Source of the DNA: Rudanella sp.
GTDB taxonomy: Bacteria > Bacteroidota > Bacteroidia > Cytophagales > Spirosomataceae
Length of the DNA stretch: 5,467 nucleotides
Direction of reading: 5' to 3'
NCBI GenBank assembly: GCA_026785985.1
Contig: JAJAYX010000398.1
Location: 1 to 5,467, forward strand
A program made the position numbers and the translations under genes. The notes under the pieces are model-generated. The model made no database searches. It saw nothing but the letters and a program-made list of their open reading frames with translations, and was not told the DNA's origin. Shown piece after piece: positions 1 through 5,241 of this stretch. Within the stretch, counting starts at the first letter, position 1; every line of letters begins with the position of its first letter.

Positions 1-213
1 CATCGACCCGGATCTTCTGCAGAAACCCGCTTCCAACGATCCACCCATCACAAAAGTGATCTCCTGAAAGTTGATCTCGCGGGCAATGGCCTGCATTTGC
101 TCCGTTGATAGGGCATCGGCGGGCAGGTTCCGCGCATCGAAAACGGCGAGTTGATTACCCTGATACCGTTTGGGGGCAAACACATCGACGAGGTAGAATG
201 GAAGGGGGGCAAA
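1..213 (-). pseudogene. PhzF-family isomerase, N-terminal part, no standard start codon; runs off the left edge
   Basis: Read leftwards on the minus strand, the 71 codons match the N-terminus of PhzF-like proteins, the phenazine-biosynthesis-related isomerase/epimerase fold. PFYLVDVFAPKRYQGNQLAVF is the usual opening block, and MQAIAREINFQEITFVM is the helix and strand carrying the conserved glutamate of this family. No ATG, GTG or TTG lies in frame between the stop of the upstream FMN reductase (214-216) and the conserved block. A TTG at 210-212 would be in frame only if the six-G tract at 204-209 had one more base. The last residues before the edge (GFCRRSGSM) do not continue into the expected VRIFTP-like motif, so a second shift near bases 1-30 is possible. 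The gene directly follows the reductase and could have been co-transcribed with it. Family assignment is fairly sure; whether the gene is broken or mis-sequenced is open. Confidence 0.7.
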
Positions 214-762
214 TTAGTATGATTCGTGCGACGTATTCATCAGCCCCACCAAACCGGCCACCAGCGTTCGCAGGGCAACATCGGTGGGGACATCGGTAAT
301 GGTGCCATCGAGGGCGAGTTTGCTTTTTACTGACGACACTACCAAGGCACCGCCTTCGGGAATGCGGGTGTCTAAGGCCTGTAGGGTGGGTAGCAGCGAA
401 GCCATTGCCCGTTCGCCACCAGCGTAACCCGGTGAGGCACTCATTACCCCCACGGGTTTGTGATTCATCAGCACCGTCGAGACAGTCCAGTCGAGGGCGT
501 TTTTCAACACACCCGGAATACCGAACGCATATTCGGGCGTGCAAATCAGCACCGCGTCAGCCTGCGCAATAGACTGTCGGAGGTGTTCGACCGGGGGCAG
601 AGGTGGGTCGGTGTCGCGTTCCGGGCTAAAATGAGGCAGGTTATCCAGCCCATCAAACAGGGTTAGCGTGACAGTTTCAGGCAGGCGGTCGGCCACGGCC
701 TGAATCAGAAGTTTGTTGGTCGAATTGGGGCGAAGGCTCCCGGAAATAGCGAGGATGTGCAT
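214..762 (-). CDS. NAD(P)H-dependent FMN reductase (flavodoxin-like quinone/chromate reductase type)
   Basis: This 182-residue cytoplasmic enzyme belongs to the FMN_red family (ChrR/YieF/azoreductase-like), which uses NAD(P)H and bound FMN to reduce quinones, azo compounds or metal ions. The physiological substrate cannot be told from sequence. Visible signatures are the N-terminal strand MHILAISGS followed by the FMN phosphate loop GSLRPNSTN (residues 8-16), and the family hallmark TPEYAFGIPGVLKNALDW (75-92). A third strand, KPVGVMSASPGYAGGERA (102-119), lies near the flavin. Length is normal for the family and the frame is intact. The ATG at 760-762 starts right at the conserved N-terminal strand, so no longer start is needed. 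The stop abuts the PhzF fragment, suggesting a former two-gene unit. Overlapping small palindromes (GTTCGAGAAC, GAACGTTC) lie just upstream at 769-782. Confidence 0.93.
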   Translation of the reverse strand: MHILAISGSLRPNSTNKLLIQAVADRLPETVTLTLFDGLDNLPHFSPERDTDPPLPPVEHLRQSIAQADAVLICTPEYAFGIPGVLKNALDWTVSTVLMNHKPVGVMSASPGYAGGERAMASLLPTLQALDTRIPEGGALVVSSVKSKLALDGTITDVPTDVALRTLVAGLVGLMNTSHESY

Positions 763-780
763 AGCTTAGTTCGAGAACGT

Positions 781-1110
781 TCAAAGGCTCTTTATCGCTA
801 AAGCAGAACTGGCTATGGTCTGGTTCAAAACGGGTTTGTATTCCATTAGTGTGTAGACCGTTGAGCCAGGGTTATCATAAAGTTCATCTATCCGCAAAAC
901 CAGAAACGTCGCTTTGTCGATATACATAGCAACGCTGGATTTAGCGAATGCTGTGCCTTTAAATCGGTAACAGGTGCGACCTCCCTGTTAACCATCGCTC
1001 ATTCGTTGCCAATTTTTCACACTCCGAATATCCCAACCGGCTCCAACAGGCTTGGCCAATAACAAGCCCGGAATTTTTCGCGACGAGGTAAGGTAGATAC
1101 TCGTGAAAAG
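781..1110 (-). pseudogene. decayed C-terminal fragment of a LolA-like / outer membrane lipoprotein-sorting-like protein
   Basis: The minus-strand frame ending in TGA at 781-783 reads as convincing protein: SVAMYIDKATFLVLRIDEL, then a segment ending in TVYTLMEYKPVLNQ. This is the strand pattern seen near the C-terminus of LolA/LolB-like beta-barrel-half proteins, in which a membrane-interacting sheet carries a Y-I-D-K-x-T-x-L motif. Upstream in the same frame lies KIPGLLLAKPVGAGWDIRSV and VKNWQRMSDG, separated from the rest by an in-frame TAA (988-990 on the plus strand). A further TGA at 1111-1113 closes the frame. No start codon and no N-terminal signal peptide are visible, and the DUF1361 promoter region begins just beyond. 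I read this as a relic of about 110 codons whose 5' end is lost. The family name is an inference from pattern; that this stretch was once coding is the firmer claim. Confidence 0.55.
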
Positions 1111-1160
1111 TCAGTCAAACTTTTTTGGGTTATTTCTTGTGTTGTATGAGTTCCCTTCAT

Positions 1161-1187
1161 TTACTTTGCAGAACAAAGTACTTTTAT
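1161..1187 (+). promoter_or_regulatory. Palindromic operator/promoter element, copy 1, before the DUF1361 operon
   Basis: TACTTTG-CAGAA-CAAAGTA (1162-1180) is a perfect inverted repeat with 7-base arms, followed by CTTTTAT. The right arm also forms the 10-base palindrome AAAGTACTTT (1175-1184), so three AAAG/CTTT half-sites sit in a row. The left arm overlaps TTACTTTG (1161-1168), one mismatch from the Bacteroidota -7 element TAnnTTTG. TTG triplets at 1137-1139 and 1142-1144 could serve as the -33 element. The site ends ten bases before the ATG at 1190. A near-identical copy stands at 3324-3342. The position over the promoter suggests repression by the operon's own winged-helix protein; that is inference. 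Confidence 0.7.
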
Positions 1188-1189
1188 CT

Positions 1190-1909
1190 ATGCAACTCCC
1201 TTTTCTTTCCGCTCCTGCCCAGAATCTGCCCCCTCTCCGCGTTGAGGAAACGTCGGGCCGGGGACGGTCCGACACTTCGGTAAAAGCACTGGCTTTTCTC
1301 ACCGCCGTTGGTATGGTCATGGCCACAGGTCGGGGCCTGCTTACGGCCAATTGGTGGTTTTTTGTGATGCTCTCCTGGAACGTTTTCCTGGCGTGGTTTC
1401 CCCTCGGCGTTCAACTCGTGATTCGCGATTTGATTCAGAACCGGGTCGTTGGTCGGGTTGGCGTGTGGCTTGGGTTGGGGTTGTGGTTGCTGTTTATGCC
1501 CAACGCACCCTACATCATCACCGACCTGTTTCATATTCAGAGTCTTCAGGCTCCACTGCTCTGGTTCGATACCATGATGATTTTCCTGTTTGCCATAACG
1601 GGTTTACTGGCGGGTCTCTATTCCAGCTACTTAGCCCACGGCTTGTTCGATCAGTTGGTGGGTCGCTGGAATGCCTGGGGGCTGATGGCCGCGTGCCAGA
1701 TTCTGGCCGGTTTCGGCATTTATTTGGGCCGCTGGGGCCGCTGGAATAGCTGGAACCTGATGAGCAAGCCCTGGATGCTGGGGCAGGCTGTCTGGCAATC
1801 GGCGCACGACCATCTGGCCATCAAGCTAACGGGGGTTTATGGTCTGGTGTTATTGGGCGTGTATGTGGCATTCTGGTTGTTTGTTCGCGATGAAAAGAAA
1901 GTGGCATGA
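1190..1909 (+). CDS. DUF1361-family integral membrane protein
   Basis: This 239-residue polytopic inner-membrane protein has no known function. The family hallmark FMPNAPYIITDLFHI is at residues 102-116, followed by LWFD (124-127) and GIYLGRWGRWNSWNL (176-190), all conserved features of DUF1361 as I remember the family. Hydrophobic segments lie at about 33-51, 55-78, 92-107, 126-148, 164-182 and 212-232. The reading frame is open upstream to a GTG at 1103, but I chose the ATG at 1190 because the operator/promoter palindrome (1162-1180) would otherwise lie inside the gene, and the first 30 residues from 1190 already look unconserved. It is the first gene of a four-gene operon and its TGA overlaps the next ATG (ATGA at 1906-1909). 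Conserved polar residues (N, D, H, W) at the membrane edge hint at an enzyme or transporter, but nothing visible decides this. Confidence 0.9.
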   Translation: MQLPFLSAPAQNLPPLRVEETSGRGRSDTSVKALAFLTAVGMVMATGRGLLTANWWFFVMLSWNVFLAWFPLGVQLVIRDLIQNRVVGRVGVWLGLGLWLLFMPNAPYIITDLFHIQSLQAPLLWFDTMMIFLFAITGLLAGLYSSYLAHGLFDQLVGRWNAWGLMAACQILAGFGIYLGRWGRWNSWNLMSKPWMLGQAVWQSAHDHLAIKLTGVYGLVLLGVYVAFWLFVRDEKKVA

Positions 1910-2286
1910 TCGATCTCCAAAAAACCCTCCGCAGTTTTCGGTTTGCCGGGCGGGGCCTCCTCGACCTGTTTCAATACGAGAATAACGCAAAAGTCCATTT
2001 GCTGGCGGCTGTCTGTACGGTGATCGTTGGATTCTGGCTCCGGTTCTCGGTGACGGAATGGGCCATTATCCTGACGCAAATTGGTCTGGTTTGGGCTGCC
2101 GAAGCCGTGAACACCGCCATTGAAAAACTGTGCGATGTGGTTTCGCCGGGCCACAACCCAACCATTGGCAACGTGAAAGACATGGCCGCCGGGGCCGTGC
2201 TGATTCTGACCATTGTGGCGGTGGTGGTGGGCTTACTAATTGTTGGCAATAAAATCCTTTCATCCCTTTCCTCCCTAACAGAATGA
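1906..2286 (+). CDS. dgkA: diacylglycerol kinase / undecaprenol kinase, DgkA family
   Basis: This small integral-membrane kinase (126 residues, the usual DgkA size) transfers phosphate from ATP to diacylglycerol or undecaprenol, recycling lipid intermediates of the cell envelope. The active-site signature EAVNTAIEKLCD (residues 66-77) carries the glutamates, asparagine and aspartate that correspond to E69, N72, E76 and D80 of the E. coli enzyme. E25 and N27 near the first amphipathic helix and KDMAAGAVL (91-99) supply the remaining metal/ATP and membrane motifs. Three hydrophobic helices lie at about 31-46, 50-69 and 94-114. Which lipid is used cannot be decided here; Gram-positive homologues of this layout often prefer undecaprenol. 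It overlaps DUF1361 upstream and the next membrane protein downstream by four bases each, which suggests translational coupling. Confidence 0.95.
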   Translation: MIDLQKTLRSFRFAGRGLLDLFQYENNAKVHLLAAVCTVIVGFWLRFSVTEWAIILTQIGLVWAAEAVNTAIEKLCDVVSPGHNPTIGNVKDMAAGAVLILTIVAVVVGLLIVGNKILSSLSSLTE

Positions 2287-2948
2287 ACGAACACCTCCAA
2301 ACCCTGACCGAAATCCGAAGCCTGATGGAACGGTCATCCAAGTTTCTCTCGTTGAGCGGCTTATCAGGCATTTCGGCGGGCGTAGTAGCCATGATCGGGT
2401 CGGCAGTTGTTTACATGCGGCTCCGCACCGACTGGCTTGCCGTGCTGAGTTATGACCGATTAGGTAAATATGGTATTGGTGGATACCGCGAAGCCAACCA
2501 GTTTTTGTGGCAAACGGCTGTTGTCGTTCTGATAACAGCTCTCGCCTTTGGCACGTTTTTCACCGTTCGGAAGGCGAGGCAACAGGGGCAGCGCGTCTGG
2601 AATCAGGCATCGCGCCGGTTGTTGTGGGCGTTAGCCGTTCCGCTGGTGACGGGGGGCATCTTCTGCCTGGCCCTACTGCACTATCGGGTGCTGTTTCTGG
2701 AGGTGCCTGCCACGCTTATTTTCTACGGGCTGGCCCTGCTGAACGGCAGTAAATACACGGTACGCGATGTAGAATACCTCGGCTATTCCGAAATTGCGCT
2801 CGGTTTGCTGGCCCTATTCCTTACGGGCTACAATCTGCTGTTCTGGACCGTTGGGTTTGGGGTGCTGCACATCCTCTACGGAACGGCGATGTACTGGAAA
2901 TACGACCGAAACATCGCCCGCAAAACGGGCATTGACCCCACCTCATGA
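2283..2948 (+). CDS. multi-spanning membrane protein, partner of the downstream winged-helix regulator (function unknown)
   Basis: This 221-residue protein has a charged N-terminal helix, with RSLMERSSKFLSLSGLSG at residues 12-29. About six hydrophobic segments follow, at 22-45, 75-95, 112-132, 137-154, 168-186 and 187-205, and the tail is basic (YWKYDRNIARK). I recall similar proteins in Bacteroidota placed directly before small winged-helix regulators, but I know no assigned function. It has no recognisable catalytic motif, no signal peptide and no sizeable extracellular domain. Start and stop both use ATGA overlaps with dgkA and the regulator, so its expression is tied to both. A role in passing a membrane signal to the regulator, for instance by tethering it, is an attractive but untested inference. 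Confidence 0.85.
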   Translation: MNEHLQTLTEIRSLMERSSKFLSLSGLSGISAGVVAMIGSAVVYMRLRTDWLAVLSYDRLGKYGIGGYREANQFLWQTAVVVLITALAFGTFFTVRKARQQGQRVWNQASRRLLWALAVPLVTGGIFCLALLHYRVLFLEVPATLIFYGLALLNGSKYTVRDVEYLGYSEIALGLLALFLTGYNLLFWTVGFGVLHILYGTAMYWKYDRNIARKTGIDPTS

Positions 2949-3241
2949 AAGACCTGCTGGCCCACTTCAACAAGGCGTTCGAAAGCAAAGCGCGGCTGAG
3001 TATCATGTCGGTGCTGGTGGTGAATGAGTCCATGAATTTCAATGGGCTCAAAGACCTGCTGGCCCTCACCGACGGGAACCTCTCCACCCACCTCCGCGCC
3101 CTCGAAGATGCTGGTTATGTGCTGGTACAGAAGCAGTTCATCGGGCGCAAACCCAACACCACCTACCAGGCCACCAACGCAGGCCGTGCCGCCTTTACGG
3201 GCCACCTGAACGCACTGGAAGAGTTTATCAAGACGTTGTAG
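2945..3241 (+). CDS. winged-helix DNA-binding transcription regulator (HTH_34 / MarR-ArsR-like)
   Basis: This 98-residue single-domain regulator begins with a dimer-type helix (about 4-14), then helices around 16-28 and 32-41. The recognition helix is at about 43-57, with the motif LTDGNLSTHLRALEDAGYV (41-59). The wing follows as VQKQFIGRKPNTTYQATNAG (61-80), and the C-terminal helix is HLNALEEFIKTL. This is the standard layout of the compact winged-helix proteins usually called HTH_34 in Bacteroidota. No ligand domain or metal-binding cysteine set is visible, so the signal must come from a partner or from a ligand bound at the dimer interface. It closes the operon, its ATG overlapping the membrane protein stop. 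The two ACTTTG-N5-CAAAGT palindromes flanking the operon are the natural candidates for its binding sites (inference). Confidence 0.93.
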   Translation: MKDLLAHFNKAFESKARLSIMSVLVVNESMNFNGLKDLLALTDGNLSTHLRALEDAGYVLVQKQFIGRKPNTTYQATNAGRAAFTGHLNALEEFIKTL

Positions 3242-3242
3242 C

Positions 3243-3323
3243 GCGGTCAGGTCGGGGGTGGTGCGCGGTTCCCCGACGGGACATTCCGACCTGACCGCCC
3301 CCGACCTCCTATTTTTTTCTTTT
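3243..3323 (+). terminator. GC-rich inverted repeat with T tract after the regulator gene; possible terminator
   Basis: Two bases after the regulator stop, GCGGTCAGGTCGG (3243-3255) is perfectly repeated in reverse complement as CCGACCTGACCGC (3286-3298), giving a 13-base stem with a 30-base loop. The same left region can pair in other ways: GGTCGGGGG (3250-3258) with CCCCCGACC (3298-3306), or GTCGGGG (3251-3257) with CCCCGAC (3271-3277). A run ATTTTTTTCTTTT follows at 3311-3323. The stem fits a transcription terminator, but the long loop and the gap before the T tract are atypical, so a repeat element or an attenuator is also possible. Confidence 0.5.
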
Positions 3324-3349
3324 CACTTTGAAAAACAAAGTGCTTTTAT
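3324..3349 (+). promoter_or_regulatory. Palindromic operator/promoter element, copy 2, downstream of the operon
   Basis: CACTTTG-AAAAA-CAAAGTG (3324-3342) is a perfect inverted repeat with 7-base arms, again followed by CTTTTAT. It aligns without gaps to the copy at 1162-1187, and the match extends to ATGCAA (1190-1195 and 3352-3357). The left arm again overlaps a weak -7-like TTTG. No clear -33 TTG is seen upstream, where the GC-rich repeat lies. The likely role is a second operator of the same regulator, controlling the now broken gene that follows. Confidence 0.65.
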
Positions 3350-4096
3350 GAATGCAAACCCCGAATTTCTCGACCGGCCCGATGAGGCCCCCGCGCTGGG
3401 ACAAACTCGGCCATCGTCCATTCTGCCACCGCTTGTCTGACACGAAATACCCGACGCATTACACCAGAAACCCTGGCTCATGCCCTTCCGTGACTCTATC
3501 CTGACCACAGACCTGATACTGCTGGCGATCTCGGCGGGCTTGTTTGGAGTGTATGCGTTCGTGTTGCGGGCGAAACTGGCCGCGTCCGACATGATGCTGT
3601 TTTTTCTGCATTATGCTGTTATCTACGCTATTCTGTTGATGAGCAACGACTTATGGAAATTCAAGAATCATCGTCGGTTAGTAAACGGGCCGCACGCTGC
3701 CCGTCATCGTGACCAGCCTGTTTTTTGTCGCCTGGAGTCAGAACCTCGAATGCGTCGAAACCGTGCGCAACGAGGCCGTGTTGCGCCGAACCGAAGACCT
3801 GCCCAACTGGGTGCTGATGGCCCAGCAAATTGAATCGAAGCTCCGCCGGTGCCATCGACCCTGGCCTGACAGCCAATTACCACTTCGGTGTTCAGCGGAG
3901 TTACGACGACTGCACTAACTTCGGGCGGTCGCTGGTACTGGCCTTCGATGGGGGGTATCGCGTTGGCTCTCGACCCGAATTTCTGACGGAAACAAGTCCG
4001 GTTCAGCGCGTCGGTTTTGCCTCATCGGGCTGGTATGTGGGTATCCGAATCGGGGCGGGTTTGCGCTCAGACCGGGGGAAAACAGGCACGTTATAA
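3348..4096 (+). pseudogene. broken gene(s): membrane-protein-like segment followed by an envelope/beta-barrel-like segment in shifted frames
   Basis: Protein-like sequence continues through this region but moves through all three frames. From ATG 3348 a 30-codon frame ends at TGA 3438-3440. The same frame then continues (KPWLMPFRDS and onwards) as two likely membrane helices, LILLAISAGLFGVYAFVL and MMLFFLHYAVIYAILLM, to about 3680. Frame +1 takes over with LPVIVTSLFFVAWSQN and ETVRNEAVLRRTEDLPNW (about 3697-3843). Frame +2 follows with GAIDPGLTANYHFGVQRS and GFASSGWYVGIRIGAG, to TAA 4094-4096. The last part resembles the strands of an outer-membrane barrel. A second ATG at 3352, in another frame, aligns with the start of the DUF1361 gene relative to the operator. 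I do not recognise the original product; it may be one gene with several lesions or two decayed genes. Confidence 0.5.
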
Positions 4097-4149
4097 ATAG
4101 TTTATGGTTGCGGTTGAAAAAAGGGGTTGTTTTGCATGTTCAACCCAAA
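4097..4149. other. short intergenic stretch before the darcynin gene
   Basis: This stretch holds a small inverted repeat, GGGTTG (4124-4129) with CAACCC (4141-4146) and an 11-base loop. It also holds a weak -7-like TTGTTTTG at 4127-4134, with a TTG at 4107-4109 or 4112-4114. It probably contains the darcynin promoter, but no element is strong. Confidence 0.3.
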
Positions 4150-4470
4150 ATGCCAATGAAATACACCGTTTTTGTGCTCTATCAGGCACTCCCTGCCTGG
4201 CTAGCCCTCTCCCGGCCCCAACGCGAGGCCTTTTTCGATCGAAAGGCAACCCCCATTTTTACGAAGTACGAAAAAGATGTACAGGTGCGCCTGTTCGATG
4301 CCGAGGCTTTTCATGCCCATATTTCCGATGTCATGGTGATCTTGTGCAACGACCTCAACGCTTATTACTTTTTCATGGAAGCCCTCCGCGATACTGAACT
4401 CTTCAGCAAGCCCTACATTGAGTTGAAGGAGGTAATTATATCGCGTGAAAACGGGTTTCGGGACTCCTAA
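4150..4470 (+). CDS. darcynin-family protein (function unknown)
   Basis: This small cytoplasmic protein of about 106 residues matches what I recall of the darcynin family, a group of unknown function. Visible features are the opening MKYTVFVLYQALPAWLALSR, then EAFF, a central LFDAEAFHAHISDVMVI, and the characteristic DLNAYYFFMEALRDTELFSK. The end is PYIELKEVIISRENGFRDS. The whole protein has the alternating strand/helix look of a ferredoxin-like (dimeric alpha-beta barrel) fold, and the SD-x-M-V-I followed by AYYF pattern suggests relation to YciI/EthD-type small proteins. I chose ATG 4150 (MPMKYTV); ATG 4156 (MKYTV) is equally possible. The frame is open upstream to 4108 but those residues look non-conserved. 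There is no signal peptide, and length is normal for the family. It is transcribed towards the lipoprotein gene on the opposite strand. Confidence 0.85.
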   Translation: MPMKYTVFVLYQALPAWLALSRPQREAFFDRKATPIFTKYEKDVQVRLFDAEAFHAHISDVMVILCNDLNAYYFFMEALRDTELFSKPYIELKEVIISRENGFRDS

Positions 4471-4502
4471 GCATATCAACTGAAGTGGTTCTACCCCTTT
4501 CC

Positions 4503-4795
4503 TTATTTACCCCAGGCAGGTGTTGGTGTCTTGGGATCAAATAGTTCGTCGTGATAATAGATACCTCACGATTACACTGCCCGCAAGTACCCTGGCTTTG
4601 AGGTTCGCCAAAGGTGATGATCAGGTTATCAGACGGAATTGTTTGCCCCCGCTGTTGGGCAATCGCCCGAAACGACAGTACAAAAGGTTCTACGTCAGCA
4701 GGAACGTTGTATTGTTTCGGTTCCGGTTCCATCTGCGGGCTCGACTGGCAACTCAGTATAGCGAGCAGCAATAACAAAGTAAACGTTGGGCGCAT
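4503..4795 (-). pseudogene. small lipoprotein, probably frameshifted
   Basis: From ATG 4793-4795 on the minus strand, a clear lipoprotein signal peptide is read: MRPTFTLLLLLAILSC, cleavage before C16. Then comes a mature part with VEPFVLSFRAIAQQRG and NLIITFGEPQSQ, and a CGQC motif at residues 71-74. I recall Bacteroidota lipoproteins with this layout that later carry a HELGH-type metallopeptidase motif; none is present here. After CNRE the frame continues to 4436, overlapping the 3' end of the darcynin gene, with unnatural-looking sequence rich in R, H and T. The neighbouring frame instead gives IYYHDELFDPKTPTPAWGK and stops at TAA 4503-4505, before the darcynin gene. One missing base near 4562-4567 would join the two. 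I therefore list the end at 4503; the unshifted ORF would be 119 codons ending at 4436. Confidence 0.5.
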
Positions 4796-4810
4796 AATGA
4801 GAAAAGGGCA

Positions 4811-4832
4811 ACTGAGTTACGGCTTACTCAGT
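4811..4832 (-). terminator. small stem-loop at the 3' end of the PIN gene
   Basis: ACTGAGT (4811-4817) and ACTCAGT (4826-4832) form a 7-base stem with an 8-base loop that includes the PIN gene stop codon. On the minus strand it is followed by TTGCCCTTTTC, a weak T run. It could end transcription of the PIN unit before the lipoprotein gene, but the stem is short and AT-moderate. Confidence 0.35.
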
Positions 4833-5241
4833 GGAGAGGATAGACGTCAATTGATCCCTGCATGTCGGCATATGAAATGGTAATCAGTGTAGAATCGGCG
4901 AGAGCCTGAACCGAAAATCGGGTGTGGCTCTGGTTGCGGAAGCTGGCCAGATCACAAAAAGACTGGTAATCAACTGCTATCCAGGCGGTATACTCTTGCC
5001 CATCGGGTGTGGTTTGGAACACCCGTAAATTGCTAACTTCTGTTAGAATGTTAGGCGTAGTGGCAAAGGTTCGAAACAAACTCATGAAGCCTAAAAGCAG
5101 ATCATAGTCTTCTGAAGTATAGCTTTGAAGTCGTTTGTGGCCATTGATTCGTTTGGGGTCATATTGACCAATTACAAGTAACACCAACAAATTTGTATCA
5201 AGTAACAGCCCTGATTTGCGTGCTAATTCTGCACGAGTCAT
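4828..5241 (-). CDS. PIN-domain protein, VapC-like, with shortened C-terminus
   Basis: This 137-residue protein has PIN-domain (VapC-type RNase) features: LLLDTN (residues 12-17, first catalytic aspartate D15), TPNILTEVSNL (62-72, catalytic glutamate E68) and LADSTLI (114-120, third acidic residue D116). In the family these acids coordinate magnesium for RNA cleavage. The usual next block, a strand with a T-D-D type motif followed by LYxYL and a final G-I-D-hydrophobic strand, is missing or compressed: after ITIS the protein reads YADMQGSIDVYPLH and stops. It is roughly 20 residues shorter than I would expect. The other two frames do not restore the block, so an internal deletion is likelier than a frameshift. 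The start ATG (5239-5241) overlaps the stop of an upstream small ORF in an ATGA, as in toxin-antitoxin pairs. Toxin activity may be reduced or lost. Confidence 0.8.
   Translation of the reverse strand: MTRAELARKSGLLLDTNLLVLLVIGQYDPKRINGHKRLQSYTSEDYDLLLGFMSLFRTFATTPNILTEVSNLRVFQTTPDGQEYTAWIAVDYQSFCDLASFRNQSHTRFSVQALADSTLITISYADMQGSIDVYPLH

Noticed and set aside
2..66. Plus-strand reading IDPDLLQKPASN ending at TGA, as the tail of a gene entering from the left
   Set aside because: The minus strand here carries clear PhzF-like protein, so the plus-strand reading is probably chance.
769..782. Overlapping palindromes GTTCGAGAAC and GAACGTTC before the FMN reductase as a redox-regulator operator
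   Set aside because: Short, single occurrence, and partly inside the stop of a relic gene; chance cannot be excluded.
1103..1189. Upstream extension of the DUF1361 reading frame from GTG 1103
   Set aside because: The added residues are not family-like and would place the operator/promoter palindrome inside the gene.
1184..1534. Long minus-strand open frames opposite the DUF1361, dgkA and membrane protein genes
   Set aside because: They are antisense shadows in GC-rich coding sequence, with low-complexity composition and no recognisable motifs.
4124..4146. Inverted repeat GGGTTG/CAACCC before the darcynin gene as an operator or riboswitch
   Set aside because: Arms are only six bases and no further structure or second copy was found.
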